Positions 1 through 12,167 are shown, numbered from the stretch's first letter. The stretch is 64,000 nt of DNA from Gnetum montanum (GCA_015680685.1 MNCI01001938.1:32336-96335); one strand, 5' to 3'. Notes: generated by a model not told the origin, from the sequence alone. Numbers and translations: made by a program.

Positions 1-171
1 CACCTATGGTCAGTGCCTTTGAACCTCCAATCACCTCCACCATTCAACCCTTTGAGTAACCTTCAAGCGAAACTCCTCTGAAAGTACAAACCATAATGCT
101 AACACATGCTATAATGGACTAGATAAAGGTAGGTCATATTCCTTGGAAATCAACTAATCTAGGGAGTTCCA

Positions 172-480
172 TCATATACCTTCAAGTGGTAGGAAATGAG
201 CCATGTAAAGCTCTTTTCGATTGAGGATCAGGTGTTAACTTGATTTCACATGATATGTACAAGACTTGGAACCTGCCCCCATTGAAGAAAAGAAACATTT
301 GGCTTAAGCTAGCAGACCAATCCATTACTATTCCCTTAGGATTGGTTGAAGATATTGTGGCCACCATTTGTGGGTGGTCCTATCCTATTGACTTCCTAGT
401 CATCCATGTTGATAATTGCAAGTGAAATTTTCTGATCATAATGGGAAGAGCCTGGCTTGGCACAATGGATGCATGATTAG
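172..480 (+). pseudogene. Element A aspartic protease remnant
   Basis: A retroviral-type aspartic protease would cut the Gag-Pol polyprotein. Near 211-250 the translation reads ALFD, a stop, then GSGVNLIS, matching the plant retroelement active-site loop (D-[ST]-G-[AS]-x-x-N) with the residue after the Asp changed to TGA. About 65 codons later LIIMGRAWL matches the conserved second motif (LILGR-x-WL). It is inactive as written. Upstream sequence to base 1 may be gag tail but I cannot assign it. Confidence 0.7.
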
Positions 481-920
481 GACTTTGAGATCTTTCCCTT
501 AAAATTTTAAAAGAAAATCCTTTTGGGACGATTGAGAAGAAGCACATTCCATGCATCATGTACAGTGAATCTAGGTGCAACTTTGTGTAGCAACTTTGGT
601 TCGCTAAGTGGGCATCCATTCAAACATGAAGTTAGTGTGCCAAAGAATCATAGATTCAATGATGCATGTACACAATAGCCACTACTCAAGAAGGTACCTA
701 GTGGCTAACCACTAACTTTGATAGTAGCACTTTATGCATGGAATCCTCTGAGGACCTTGTATGTGCCTATATGGAAAGCATGGACGAATTGGAAAAGGTC
801 TATCAACAACTTTTTACTATTGATGAAAATGATGATTGGGAAAAGCTACAAATCTCTGAAAGCTTTAGATAGGATCCCTTAGAACTAAAATCCTTACTAG
901 CCAATCTGGAATATGCATTC

Positions 921-1860
921 TTGCAGAATGGCAAGCTGGTAATTATTAATGCCACTCTTGCTCCTAAACAAAAGAAGAGACTACTAAAGATGGTGAAAAA
1001 ATGGATGGCTAATTTTACATGGTCATATCATGAATTGATAGGAGTTGATCCTAGGGTATGTCAACATCAAATCTATATCAACCCCTCCATGAAGCCACAA
1101 TGACAGCCACAAAGATGATTGAATCCCAAACTGAAGCAAGTTGTCAAGGATGAAATTGAACAATTGATGAAAGTCAGGTTCATCTATTCCATTATGGATA
1201 GTGAATTGGTTAGCCCACTCATTATAGTGCCAAGGAAGGATGGAAAATGGAGCTTTTGTATAGATTTATGATTACTAAATATGGCAACCTTTAAGGCTCA
1301 CTTCCCACTTCCATTTGTAGATCAAGTGTTGGATACCATTTGGGGCATTGTTACTATAACTTCTTGGATGGTTATAGTGGATATAACCAAATCTAGATCA
1401 TGCCTGAAGACTAGGCCAAGATAACATTTACAAGTCCCTAGGGAACTTTTTCATACAAGAAGATGCCCTTTGGCCTATGTAATGTGCCTGCAACCTTCTA
1501 ATGCCTAGTCCTTAGCATCTTTCAGTAATAGATTGGTAATGGAGTAGAGATTTTCATGGATGACTTCTCTACCTATGGAGCAACGTTTTAGTAAGCCTTG
1601 GACCACCTTGATCAAGTTTTAAAAATATCTATGGAAACTAATTTATGGCTCAATCGGCAAATGAGCCACTTGATGGTCCAAGAGGTCATTGTTTTGGAAC
1701 AACAAATTTTACAAGCAGGGATTGGTGTAGATCTTGAAAAAAATAGGATTATTCAAGGAATCACTAGTCAACCAAGCACTGTAAAAGATGTGTGTTCATT
1801 CCTTGGACACACTGGTTACTACTGACACTTCATCAAGAATTTCTCTAAGATCTCCAAGCT
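921..1860 (+). pseudogene. Element A reverse transcriptase remnant
   Basis: RNA-dependent DNA polymerase domain of element A. It opens with a lead-in around 990-1100 (FTWSYHELIGVDPRVCQHQI). PRKDGKW and CIDL, FLDGYSGY, MPFGLCNVPATF (about 1465-1500) and FMDD (about 1552-1565, YxDD box with both Asp kept) follow in order. LGHTGYY near 1805-1825 marks the end of the domain. There are many TAG/TGA/TAA stops and a frameshift at the FLDGYSGYNQ motif. It is not functional. Confidence 0.85.
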
Positions 1861-1899
1861 ATTTGTGGAGCTAACAATGAAAGACATTCTATTTATCTA

Positions 1900-2350
1900 G
1901 ACTAGGGAATGTGAGTTTGCATTCTAAACACTAAAATAGAAACTCGTAGAAATTCCAATTCTATGGGCACTTGACTAGTATAGACCTTTTAATATCTTGA
2001 AAAATGCATCTAATTATGCATTGGGAGTCATGCTTACATAATTGGATGACTGGAGATGCCCATATTATATCACTGTGCAAGCCAAAGCATTATGGGTTCT
2101 CAGGTCAATTACACCATCACTAAAAAGGAATTAATGATGGTGGTGTTCACCTTGGAAAATTTCTAACACTATATGCTTAGATATAATGTGTTTATACATA
2201 CTAATCATAGTGCCATCCAATTTCTTATAAACAAACCAACTTTAAGCCCCTATATCATATGATGGCTCATGATCATTCAGGAATTTGACCTTACTATGGT
2301 AGATAGGAAGGGAACTAAGAATTTGGTTGGTAATCACTTATCTTAGTTAT
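1900..2350 (+). pseudogene. Element A RNase H remnant
   Basis: This would degrade the RNA of the RNA-DNA hybrid. Readable pieces are a region like LKNASNYALGVMLTQ (about 1995-2045), a KKELMMVVF stretch near 2125-2150, and a DRKGTKNLVGNHLS ending near 2340, which matches the conserved end of the Ty3/gypsy RNase H and connection (DRKGxxNxVADxLS). Only one RNase H is seen, unlike the double arrangement of the right-hand elements. Multiple stops. Confidence 0.75.
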
Positions 2351-2398
2351 GATGGAATAACACAGAGGAGGAGGAGCCACTCTTCGATCAATTTCTAG

Positions 2399-2850
2399 AT
2401 GAACTCCTCTTCGGTGGAGCAATCAAAAAGGAAACACCCACAGGATCAACTTGGTTTAGCAACATCCTCATCTATCTTTCAACAAAAGAGTTACCGAAGG
2501 AGTGGCATCATTAGAAGAAGCAACAGTTTCTTCACAAGGCCAAGCACTTCATGGAAATCAATGGACACCTTTATAAGGTGTCTGTAGATGGCTTGGTTTG
2601 ATGGTGCATCCTTGATCTGGATAAACTACACATCCTTCAAGATGCTCATGAGGACCCTTGTGGTGGCCACTATGCTAGATGACACATCGTCATTAAGATC
2701 CTGCTTGTAGGGTATTACTGGCCTACACTCTTTAGAGATGCTTAATGGTTTGCCCACTCCTGTGAATGATGTTAGAGAGATGGTGGGATGAGAGCATGAA
2801 TGAAGGGACCTTCATAGTGGATCTAGCCACTAGAACCCTTCGATATTTGG
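2399..2850 (+). pseudogene. Element A RNase H-integrase linker and zinc finger
   Basis: Linker plus the N-terminal HHCC domain of integrase. CGGHYAR near 2660-2680 and VGYYWPTLFRDA near 2705-2745 are the standard landmarks; the following Cys pair is present (HSCE then C) with a stop between. Reading requires passing several stops. It contributes only to identifying the element. Confidence 0.65.
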
Positions 2851-3702
2851 GGCATCAATTTCATGGGTCCCATAACACCCATGTCCAATAGGAAGGCATA
2901 TATCATTGTCCCAATAGACTATTGTACCAAGTGGGTAGAGGTGGCAGTTGTCATTGACTGTTCCTCAAACACAACTGCATGGTTTTTCCAACAGCAAATC
3001 ATGAACAAGTTTGGTGTGCCACGTGCACTTATTTTAGACAATGGCACTCATTTCATGGGTACTAATTTTTGTAAACTCATGTAGCACTTGGGGTCTGAAC
3101 ATAAATTTACAATAGCCTATCACCCCCAAGCCAATGGGCAAGCTAAAGTCACAAATAGGGAGATTACAAGGATCCTAACTAGGATCATTAGAAAATAAAG
3201 GAGGAATTGGAGCACAAAACTTAATGATGCCCTCTGGGCCTATCGCTCCACATGGAAATTTCCTATAGGCTACTCTTCTTACAAGTTAGTGTATGGAAAA
3301 CTACCAAAACTTTCAATTTAGGCAAAATGCTAAACCCTATCTATAGCCATTGACTTGGGTCTTGACTTATCACTAGCACAACAAGAACAACTCATCAACT
3401 TAAATGAGATAGATGAGATTTGACTAGTAGCCCTTTCATCAAATGAAATACATAAGGCATATATTAAAAACCATCATGATCTTAGGATTCGAAAGGTAAC
3501 ATTCCAACATGGAGATAAGGTCCTCTATTGGAACCCCACACATGCACCACAATGTACTAAGTTTCAAACATTGTGGGAGGGACCTAATATTGTTTCTGAA
3601 ATCTTTCAATCTAGGGCCTTATTGATACACAAAGCTTAGGATCCCACAAAAACATAGTTAGTTAATACGCACCAATTAAAACCCTTCCATGAGCTTCAAT
3701 GA
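2851..3702 (+). pseudogene. Element A integrase core and C-terminal remnant
   Basis: Integrase inserts the cDNA into the chromosome using a D,D-35-E triad. GINFMGPITP (about 2848-2880) has Asn at the first catalytic position, LILDNGTHF (about 3030-3060) keeps the second Asp, and NGQAKVTNRE (about 3130-3160) has Lys where the catalytic Glu belongs. WAYRSTWKFPIGYS and LVYGK follow, then a short tail (NTHQLKPFHELQ, stop at 3700) with no chromodomain. The triad is broken twice, so it is dead independently of its stops. Confidence 0.85.
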
Positions 3703-5060
3703 ACTAGTGTCACTACCCTCTCATCGCATAGTCAACTTCATTCCATTTTTTGGATCTCCTTCTCCCAACTTAGTCATGGGGAAGATCACCTTCCATGCTA
3801 ACAAACATTACTAGCTCCTTAGTTGTTTTTGAAAGTTTTTGTTTACACCTTTTTATTTTACACCATCATTGTACATTTGACCATTTTACTTACTTTTTAT
3901 TTATTTATTTATATATGTACATACTTACTTAGATTTCAGTTGTTTTCTATTATTTTCACTAATAAGCTATATTATTGTTATGGAATACAATGGTTTAGTT
4001 GTTGCTCTTTACAGTGGTTTGCATATTATGGTTTGCCTATTATGTCTAGTTCCTACTGTAGCATTTGTTGTTCCAGGAAGCTAAGTTACACTTTCTTTTC
4101 ATACAACTGGAAATGAGTCCACGTCATCCACCCATCCACACACTCTATGATTTTCCTTGTTTTGGAAACATGCAGTCCCTTTTCCATTAAAAACAATTTT
4201 AATTAATTTTTTTGTGACCTGTGTAGTTTTCGAACTTGAGGAAGATCCAATGGTTTGGACAAGGTGTGAATTCAAGAGGAATGCAACATTCTTCGTACTT
4301 TTCTATTCCCTTGTATGTGAGACTATCCTCATGGATTTCTTACCACTCCATATCCTCTCATCATAGGAAGTTAGATAGTAAGCTATCTTTGCATGGTGTG
4401 GTCCTCATCATTCAAAGAAAAAAAAAGAGAAAGAAGAAGATGAGGATTCATAGTAGACCCCTTGGATAGAATAAATGCAATAATGCATGGATCTTTGCAT
4501 GGTGTGGTTCCCATTAAAAAAACATGGGAATTGAAAGCACACCCCTTAGACCTACTCTCAAGGCCTACTCTGAAGGGCTACAAGCACTAGTTATGGGACT
4601 TACTCTATCCCCTCTAACTAAGGCCCTTTCTCACTTGTACCTCACTCATCTTGGGGATGGTGGTTGTTTTGTGAGAGCATTCTTGTGTCTCAAAGGGATG
4701 GACTAGCCTTCGAATGTTGATGTGAAGTCACTAAACATGGTTGGTTTTGGTCTGCATTAAGGATGGATCCTACCGAGTCACTTAATCACATGCTTTACAA
4801 GGGGTTTCATGTGACCACAATTCGGATTTCCATCTTGCACCCTCTTCTCTTCATTCATTGCTCTCCATTACTCACCTCACTACCAGTTGTATGTTTTGAT
4901 CATCCATCTTGGTTTGCTGGCACTTGTAAATCCTTTAGTTGGTTCTCATGGATATGAATATTAACTTCCAGTGGCCATTAATTAACTATGGGGCCCACAG
5001 ACTCTTATGTTGACAATATACATGTGATGCTTAAACTCTACCTCGTATAATAGATATGAG
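3703..5060 (+). repeat. Post-pol repeat S, plus copy (probable 3' LTR of A)
   Basis: Non-coding AT-rich sequence after pol. From about 3800 to 4960 it matches, in opposite orientation, the block at about 8790-7500 (shared words such as GTCATCCACCCA, ATGATTTTCCTTGTT, TGGTGTGGTTCCCATTA, CAAGCACTAGTTATGGGA). Position after integrase, and before an ORF in the other copy, fits an LTR, but I could not place firm TG/CA ends. Short ORFs here are chance. Confidence 0.6.
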
Positions 5061-5068
5061 CTAGCCAC

Positions 5069-7340
5069 TTATTTTTCTAACTTTGACCATGGCTGTCTAG
5101 TAGTTAGCATTGCTAGGTTTGCATATTGGAGATTAGCCAACTCTATATATTCTATTATTTCCTTGATCTGCAACTCCTTTAAGTAGATTTTTGCTTTGTT
5201 GTAGGTGTTGATTCGATCAACAATGGTTTGCCACATTTTTCTTCCTTGTTGGAGTTCCTGAAGGGCTTCATTCAATTTTTCCTTCATCATTTGAATGTGT
5301 TTCTCATTAACTTCCTTTTGAAAGAGAACTTGGTCTTTGTAGTGATTCTTCTTTTTTTCAAATTTAAGGGCCTCATTCTTCCAGGTGGTGGTTTCGATGG
5401 TAGACTTCTAGAACAAGGTGCATACTTTTACCATTGATAAATCTCAATTTTCTATGGCCAATTTTCTTAGTTTAGTATTTACTCTAGCAAGCTACTCTTG
5501 TTGTTGATGAATAAATTCTTGCATTTGGTTCTAAGCATTAACATTTCATAGGTGATAATTCTGTGTGGTCAGAGTTTTATTCTCTTAGTGCATCTAGTTC
5601 AAGTCCTTTTGAATTAAATATGTTTTAGCTTCAACTATGAACTATTTCAAGATGGCCATAACTAACTCCTCCTTAGCCTTTTGGAATTTTTCTTGAAGTT
5701 GTTTAAAAGCTTCATTTTTTGTTACTATTGGCTAAGGATTGTAGGACTTGCAAGTTGGGCACATAGTTTGGCAACCTCTATGGTCAAGCATTGATTTCAT
5801 TCTTGAGTCATTTCAAGTTGCCCCTTTAGAATAAGGCATTTTCCCCTTGCATTTAGAAACTTTGGTTGGGTTGTAGTGATGTCCTTTGGAAGATCAAAGA
5901 TGTCTAGAGTCAGTTGCCTGGTTTCCACTAGTTGTTCTAGCAACTTCTCATGATGGGCTACATTTAACTTTCTACTGACCATGCCTGTGGATGTCTGCAT
6001 GTGTTTAAGTGTACATACATCTAGTATAGATGTTGTGAGTGCATTTAATTCTTTAACGACATGGTCAATAACCACTTCAGCTTTCCTACCTTTGGTACTG
6101 CATCACCAAGATAGTTGCGCCTTTGCCTTTCTCCAACTACACTGAGAAAGTGGTGGCATTCCTAGAGATTTTTGGTAATAGATAGTGTTGCAATAATGAC
6201 ATCATCACCTCCCAAGAATTGGGATATCATTTTTCAGGTAGCTGCATTTTTTGGACAGAAAAAATTTGACCACACCTCTCCATCTAGCTAACTGTTCTAG
6301 CCATCTTATTAAAGTGACTCATCACTAGTTGATACACAATTGGATCTACCCCACTCATTCGTGCATGGTGCTCTTGTTTACTTAAGAGATATTCTTGGAT
6401 TTTGTGTAGATGTTCAATGGTTGCATAAGCTTCCAGTGTTTTTTCTTGAGTGGGTGATTATGAAAACTGCTCCTTTTCTTGGGTCATTGCTAGTGTTTTA
6501 TCTTTCATGATTTTTGACCATGAGGCCAAAGGAGCATGCCTAATGGTATCATTGGAGTGGAAAATGATGCCTACTATTTTGTAAAGTTTTCAAATGAGGC
6601 ATGGAAAGTACATGGTCTTATTTCTATGTTCATTTTCCTTGAAGAACTTCTCGATCTATATGTAGATCAGTTATGGAAGGTTGATGAGAAATTTTCTACT
6701 TAGAGAAGTACATGCTTAGGTACAGAAGGTGATTCCCTTGCTTGGCCTCACTATCAAATTGAGGTGATAGGCTGTGATTTTGAAATAAATTCGCTTCACC
6801 AGTGTGAGTGCACCATACTCCTTAAGGCCAACCTTGTAGCATCACTAGGCCCACTCCCTCTTAGCCTTAGGATTTCCTTTCATTAATAGTTCTGCTAGTT
6901 GTGTTCCAGTATTAGGAAACCCAAGTGCCTATGTAACAGCTTTTATCAAGTAGGACACTTGAATGTCCTTGATTTTGACAATAGACCTTAGCCTTTAGCT
7001 ACTCTAGAAGAGATATGTCTTTTCCATGTACCATTCCCCACTATATGTGATTATTGGCCACATGGGAGAAGATTGCGATTGAGTCTTGACATATTTTGGA
7101 GATTTTTCTAGAAATGGCCCAAAGTTGATCTCTTGAGGAACTAATTGGTGAATTTCTTGAAACCTAATGATGTCTAGGTAGGCTTGAGCCAAATTGACCT
7201 CAAGCCTTGGTGGAGATCTTACCTCTAGTAAGTGTAGGGTCAAAAACGTGGTGATTTGGACAAACGATTGGGACGTTATTAGCTTTGGAAGGTTTTGGGA
7301 TTTGAAAAATTGTAAAAATTCCCCTTATGTTATGAGAAAA
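5069..7340 (-). pseudogene. Minus-strand retroelement ORF (ORF1-like or gag-like), broken
   Basis: A long degenerate coding region read right to left between the two inverted S copies. It starts below a TATA-like site (7369-7376) with a basic, Pro-rich segment (IPKPSKANN). The middle contains NKTMYFPCLI, reminiscent of the putative plant transposon domain of extra ORFs in Athila/Ogre elements. The C-terminal third is strongly Lys/Glu/Gln-rich and probably coiled coil (EKLNEALQELQQGRKMW near 5285-5235; final piece ends at 5069). Stops and frameshifts divide it into pieces of 60-95 codons. It could be Ogre-type ORF1 upstream of gag, gag itself, or an antisense extra ORF of A; I favour ORF1 after a 5' LTR. 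No zinc knuckle or protease seen. Confidence 0.45.
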
Positions 7341-7368
7341 TGACAAAAAATTCCTAAGTGATAGGTGG

Positions 7369-7376
7369 TATATATA
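7369..7376 (-). promoter_or_regulatory. TATA-like box before the minus ORF
   Basis: TATATATA read on the minus strand lies about 30 bases before the first readable codons of the 7340-5069 ORF and within the end of the S' repeat. It suits an LTR promoter, but in AT-rich DNA the motif alone is weak evidence. Confidence 0.35.
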
Positions 7377-7480
7377 GTGTGTATGCATTGCATTGATGAG
7401 GCCTCGTTGACATAGCTATTTACCACTATTGACTTTGGTTAAACTTTAAAAATACAAGGAATTTTTAGATGAAATTGGGA

Positions 7481-7910
7481 TTAAATGAAAGCTTAAAAGA
7501 CTAAGAATAGTATAAAAACATGAGATGAGTTATGGTAGCATGGATGAATGATAGAGAAGGTGTAATGGAGTTCCAAATTGAGGTCATAAGAAGTCCCTTG
7601 TAGAATTTGTGTTTAAAATGACTTGAGAGGATCGATACTTAGTCCAACCAAAATCATCCACTTCTAATGACTTTGCATCAGCACTCTAAGACTAATTAAA
7701 TGAAAGCTTAAAAGACTAAGAATAGTACAAAATAATGAGATGAGTTATGGTAGCATGGATGAATGATAGAGAAGGTGTAATGGAGTTCCAAATTGAGGTC
7801 ATAAGAAGTCCCTTGTAGAATTTGTGTTTAAAATGACTTGAGAGGATCGATACTTAGTCCAACCAAAATCATCCACTTCTAATGACTTTGCATCAGTACT
7901 CTAAGACTAA
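7481..7910. repeat. Direct tandem duplication, 215-bp unit x2
   Basis: 7481-7695 and 7696-7910 are the same sequence beginning TTAAATGAAAGCTTAAAAGA, with only about five differences. The similarity is far higher than that of any other repeat in the A region, so the duplication is recent relative to the element it lies in. No ORF spans it. Confidence 0.9.
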
Positions 7911-8803
7911 TCAACCCACTTGAGACACAAGAGTGCTTTCACAAGACAACCACCATTCCACAAAGAGAAGAAAAGAGAAGTAGGAAGCAATAGATAGGAC
8001 CTTATTTAGAGGGGACCTTCAGGCATATGTGCATGTCATTTGAATCCCATAACTAGTGCTTGTAGCTCATTTATTTGTCCAAGGGGTGTGCTTTGAATTT
8101 CCATTATTTTATTTTTTTCATTTATTATTATTATTTTTGAAATGCGAACCATACCATGCAAGGGCTTATTTGTGTTGAAGGGGTTTGCTTTGAATTTCCA
8201 TTGTGTTTTTCTAATGGGAACCACACCATAAAATGACTTATTTAACTTCCTATTAGTGGTTGGTATGGAATGGTAAGAAGTTTATGAAAAACATCCAAGC
8301 ACTCAAGTAAGTAGAAGAGTATAAAAAGTATTAACTCCCCTTGAAGTCACACCCTTTACAAACCTTTGAATCCTTTCTAATTCTAGAACTACCAAGGTCA
8401 CTAATTGATTAAAGGTTTCTTTAATGGAAGGGACTTCAAATTTCTAGAATAAGGAAAATCATAAAGTTCATTAAATGGGTGGATGACATTGAATCACTAC
8501 CTATTCCATGAAAAATAAACCATGTCAAAGACATCAAACATTAGAATTCAAAAATAGAAACTAGGCATCGACAATCACAACATTAAGCACAAACATCAAT
8601 AGTAAACAACAATAGCGGCACTATCTCTAATGATAATAAGGTAGTTTTATTAGCAATATAAGAAAATATCACACTTGAATTAAAACAAAATAAAGTAAAA
8701 TATATAAAATAGTGTAAAATAATCAAGAAAGGTTCAAAGGTACTAACAATGATGAAAAATTAGAAAAATCAAAAATTTGTAAAATAAATAATTTGTAAAA
8801 ATA
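7500..8803 (-). repeat. Inverted copy S' of the post-pol repeat (probable 5' LTR, minus element)
   Basis: Reverse complement counterpart of about 3800-4960. It runs up to 8803, where the LTR of element B begins, so B probably cut it. Read on the minus strand it precedes the 7340-5069 ORF, as a 5' LTR precedes the first gene. The short ORF at 8036-8224 lies inside it and is a shadow. Confidence 0.6.
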
Positions 8804-10030
8804 TGAAACACCACCAATTTTGGGCTTTTGTGTCTTCAATGGAAAATTTTTCTAAGTGTCAAAACTTGGAAAAATTTTTTCAAGTGTGGTGCTATGCTCT
8901 CCAACATAGCCAGGATAGCACACATCAAGACCTATTTTGCAAAAATTTCTGAGTGTCAACAATAGTCACATGAAAATTTTTCTAAGTGTCTTGCTATGCT
9001 TTCAGTCTGCCTGCTATACTTCCCAACATAGCCAGTGTAGCACACACTTCAGTGGCTAGTTTGCCCAAGTGTCAAGCTAGAAGTGATCAAGGGTTTCTTG
9101 GGATGGATGAAATAGTTTGGAAAATTTTCTATCTCTTGGGTTGCCATGCTTGCTACACTCTCCAGCATAGCTAGCATAGCACATGTTCCAATGGCAAGTT
9201 CATCCAAGTACTAGGCTAGAGGTTATTAGAATTGCTCACGATGGCAAAAATAATTTGGCAAATTTTCTATCTTTTAGGTTGCTATGCTCTGCTATGTTCC
9301 ATAGCATAGAAAGTGTAGCATAGGTTCCAGTACCTAGTTTTTCTTAAGTGTTGGACAAGTATTTTTCAAGCTAGCTCGACGTGGAAGACACATTTGGCAT
9401 TTTCTAACTTCTGAAACTACCTCTCCTAATACACCACAAAGCATAGCTAGTATACCATGAAGGAAGATTGCAAATTTTGTCAAAATTTATGTAAGTGTCC
9501 TTGCTATGCTATATTACACTCCCAAGTGTAGTCAACATAACCAGTGTGAAACATCAAATTTTGCAAAATTTCACTAAGTGTTGTGTTACACTCTAGAGCA
9601 TAGCCAGCTTGACACTAAAGAAAAGCCTTTGACAACCTCCAAAAGCATCAAGAACTCAACATCAACCTTCATCCCAACTCTAATGTCCCTTTGGCAACCA
9701 AGATCAGCAATTTTCATTTCCTTTCACCCCCATTGGTCCCCAAAATTATCCCTACGCTTGACCCTACTTGAAAGAGGGGAAGATGTAGTCTTAGAGGATA
9801 GCCTCCAAGTTGTACTATTTTTCACTATTTGCAGGTATATTGTGATCTCTCAAACTCTAGCACATGTATTCTAGGTAGTGTAGTCATAGTTCAGTAGTCT
9901 CTAGGGACTCATTGATGCTCTTTAGAGTGTAACACTTTGCTACTCTCATGAGAGCATAACATGTTAGTGTAACCCCATCTACGCTCATGCTACATGGCAC
10001 TCGATTCACATTTGATGCTATATATAGCCC

Positions 10031-10038
10031 TATAAATA
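10031..10038 (+). promoter_or_regulatory. TATA box of B 5' LTR
   Basis: TATAAATA in the context AGCCCTATAAATAC. The same context occurs at the equivalent place in both X LTRs and in the LTR of F, so it is the likely core promoter. Confidence 0.75.
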
Positions 10039-10584
10039 CATTGATGTTTAGCAATCTAGGGGTGGGAAAATAAATAGAGCACTGGGCATTTTAACTTTTT
10101 GAGCATCCCTAGAATTCTTGCACCTAAGCATCTAATCTCCACACCTTGGTGCCTCCTGAAATGTAGCCCACAATTGTATTACACCTACAAGAACATAGAA
10201 ATAGCCAACCTAGTAGGTTTAGTCTCCACTGTAGCCATTAGCTCCACATCCTAGGCATCCCAGAGACTATGACTATGCTACTATGCTATCACTGTACCTA
10301 CCTTATGCCACATACCATTCTCACCTCTTGTGTAGCAATAGTTACACTCCCCATTTTTGGGGTGGTGCATTTTTCATTCCTAAGCTTTGTTTCATTTTTT
10401 TTCAAAATATTTTTCTTTGATATTAAGCATAATTATTGCACTTTTATATTGTTTTATACATATTTACATGCTCATGTTGCTATTTTTAGGCCGAGACACC
10501 CTACTATGCTCTAGCTTAGTTCGTCTCAATGGTTGTGTGTAACATAGTATAAACCCATCTAACATATGGTCATTTTATCACTAT

Positions 10585-10590
10585 GTAAGT
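10585..10590 (+). promoter_or_regulatory. GTAAGT at start of conserved U5 block (B)
   Basis: GTAAGTCCCTAT opens the conserved terminal block of the LTR. GTAAGT is a consensus 5' splice site; use as a donor is inference. Equivalent sites are at 24346 and 36378. Confidence 0.35.
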
Positions 10591-10728
10591 CCCTATTTAA
10601 TTAACAATACCATTCATGACACCTCATTTTCATTTCCTAGCATGACCCTCACATAGATTTGAGGTTAGGTTGTACGCCTGCTGACCTCTCGGTGTTCTAG
10701 CCACCGATTTTTTAGATGTCATAGTTTT

Positions 10729-10747
10729 TGGCACTAGAAAGAGGGCC
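10729..10747 (+). other. Primer binding site of B
   Basis: TGGCACTAGAAAGAGGGCC five bases after the LTR. TGG complements the CCA end of a tRNA. X has the same with AAGGAGG; G has TGGCGCTAG. The primer tRNA is not identified. Confidence 0.7.
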
Positions 10748-11306
10748 TTCCATTCCTTTTGTGTTCAAGGGTAGTCCCACATGCTTTCTGAACCTCTATT
10801 ACTAGTTTCAGGCTAGCATAGATGTAACACCTTGGTGGACCTACCATGGCAGTAGCTAGATCATAGGCTAGTGCAAGAGTTATCTATGTTTCAGTTGGTA
10901 TAGATTGGTCCAGTTGTCGGTTCCCCTCAAACTTTGTAGGATGAAAAGCCCAACTACACCTATCATGTCAAGTTTTGAGTGCTTTGGAGAGTGTAATAAC
11001 CCCTTAGAGCATAAAAATCCCTCAAAGCATAACAAGCGTAATGCCAAAGTTAGTTACTTTTTCACAACATTTCTAGAGTTGGTCATTTTTTGGCCTGTTT
11101 TCACAGTTTGCATACTTAGCTATTTTTTCCAACATTTTATGCACTTAAGAATTTTATATTAGTGCTTTCTTTTATTACATTTCCCTACAAAAAAACATGA
11201 ATCTTGCGAATGCTTCAACCTTTACCCTGAGCATGGAAGTAGCTCGTCCCATTCAACAAGTGGTAGACATTGAGTCACTGCTCAGTCCTATATGACCACA
11301 AATAAG

Positions 11307-12167
11307 TGATCTGATATTGGATCCATGATATTGGATATGCGATATCTAATACAGGATATTGGATACATGATATCGGTATTGGATCCTTGATATCAGACAC
11401 ACGATGTCAGAACCTCTCTTAGTAGCTATAAATAAGAGATATGGGCCCTTTGTCTAGGGTATTAGTTTTTTAGTCCCTTAGCTGAACTCTTGCAATTTTT
11501 TCCAAAGTTAGAATTATTTCTAAGTGCCCACAGTAGAAGTCATAGAGTGAACAGATCTTTATTTGAGCATTTTTAACTTGAGCACACCTTGTGATTGAAA
11601 ATAAAGATGAACTTTATGATAAACCTTGCAATATTTAGAACAAATTAATTATTGCATTTCATGTTATTTACTATTATTTGATGCTTTCAATAGTTAATTA
11701 ATGTTATTTCATATAATTATTAATTGTCAATTACCAATGAATTAGCATACTCAGCACGATGACTTTCAACATACATGGAACACTTGATAACCCGGTAACG
11801 ATTAGCGTATGGTAATCCTAGTAGTGTTACACTAGTTCAGGATGTGTCTGAAAAGTGGGAATGGATCCTGGTGTTCAGATTTTATTTACATTAGAGTTAC
11901 AAAATCAAGTAGTTAATTAAATCTTTTCATTGCACATACTTAGAAGACCAGGATAGAAAATATAAAAGAAAAACATAAAAATCATACACCTCAAGTTTAC
12001 TTAACCACACAATTGTGCCTTACAAGTAAGCCTGGGAAGACAACGATTGTATAACTCATCCTTGTTCCATGTAGGCACATAAGCACTTAATCCTCAAAGT
12101 TCAACTAGATCACACATGAACATTCATATTCATATGGTTGGGTGTAGGGGTACCTCGTCGCTCATCA
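11307..12167. mobile_element. 861-bp insertion, possible solo LTR of another family
   Basis: Present in B but absent at the homologous place in X (around 25055). It starts TGATCTG and ends CTCATCA, has a TATA-like GCTATAAATAAG at about 11426, and is non-coding, all of which suit a solo LTR. I found no clear 5-bp target duplication, so boundaries and class are tentative. Confidence 0.45.
11311..11412. repeat. Short degenerate repeat of GATATTGGAT / GATATC
   Basis: About nine imperfect copies of a 10-12 base word (GATATTGGATNC, alternating with GATATC palindromes) at the left end of the 861-bp insertion, directly upstream of its TATA-like site. Confidence 0.7.

Larger units (their letters stand above)
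1..3702 (+). mobile_element. Element A: decayed Ty3/gypsy pol (Athila-like)
   Basis: Protease, reverse transcriptase, RNase H and integrase remnants follow in the usual Ty3/gypsy order on the plus strand, ending at a stop at 3700-3702. The 5' part (gag, 5' LTR) lies outside the window. The RT and integrase wording (FMDD box, integrase opening with NFMGPITP) recalls the Athila branch more than the Tat-like elements to the right, and I see no second RNase H. Stops and frameshifts occur throughout, so this is one of the oldest layers. Lineage is by eye from motif wording; an RT phylogeny would settle it. Confidence 0.8.
8804..10723 (+). repeat. 5' LTR of element B
   Basis: 1920 bp, starting TGAAACACCACC and ending GATGTCATA (CA changed to TA), followed directly by a PBS. 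It matches both X LTRs end to end. The U3 part is a run of GCTATGCT...AGCATAGC inverted-repeat motifs separated by AT-rich text with AAGTGT words. The TATA box is at 10031, and the last ~140 bp is the block conserved in all LTRs of the window. Confidence 0.9.
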
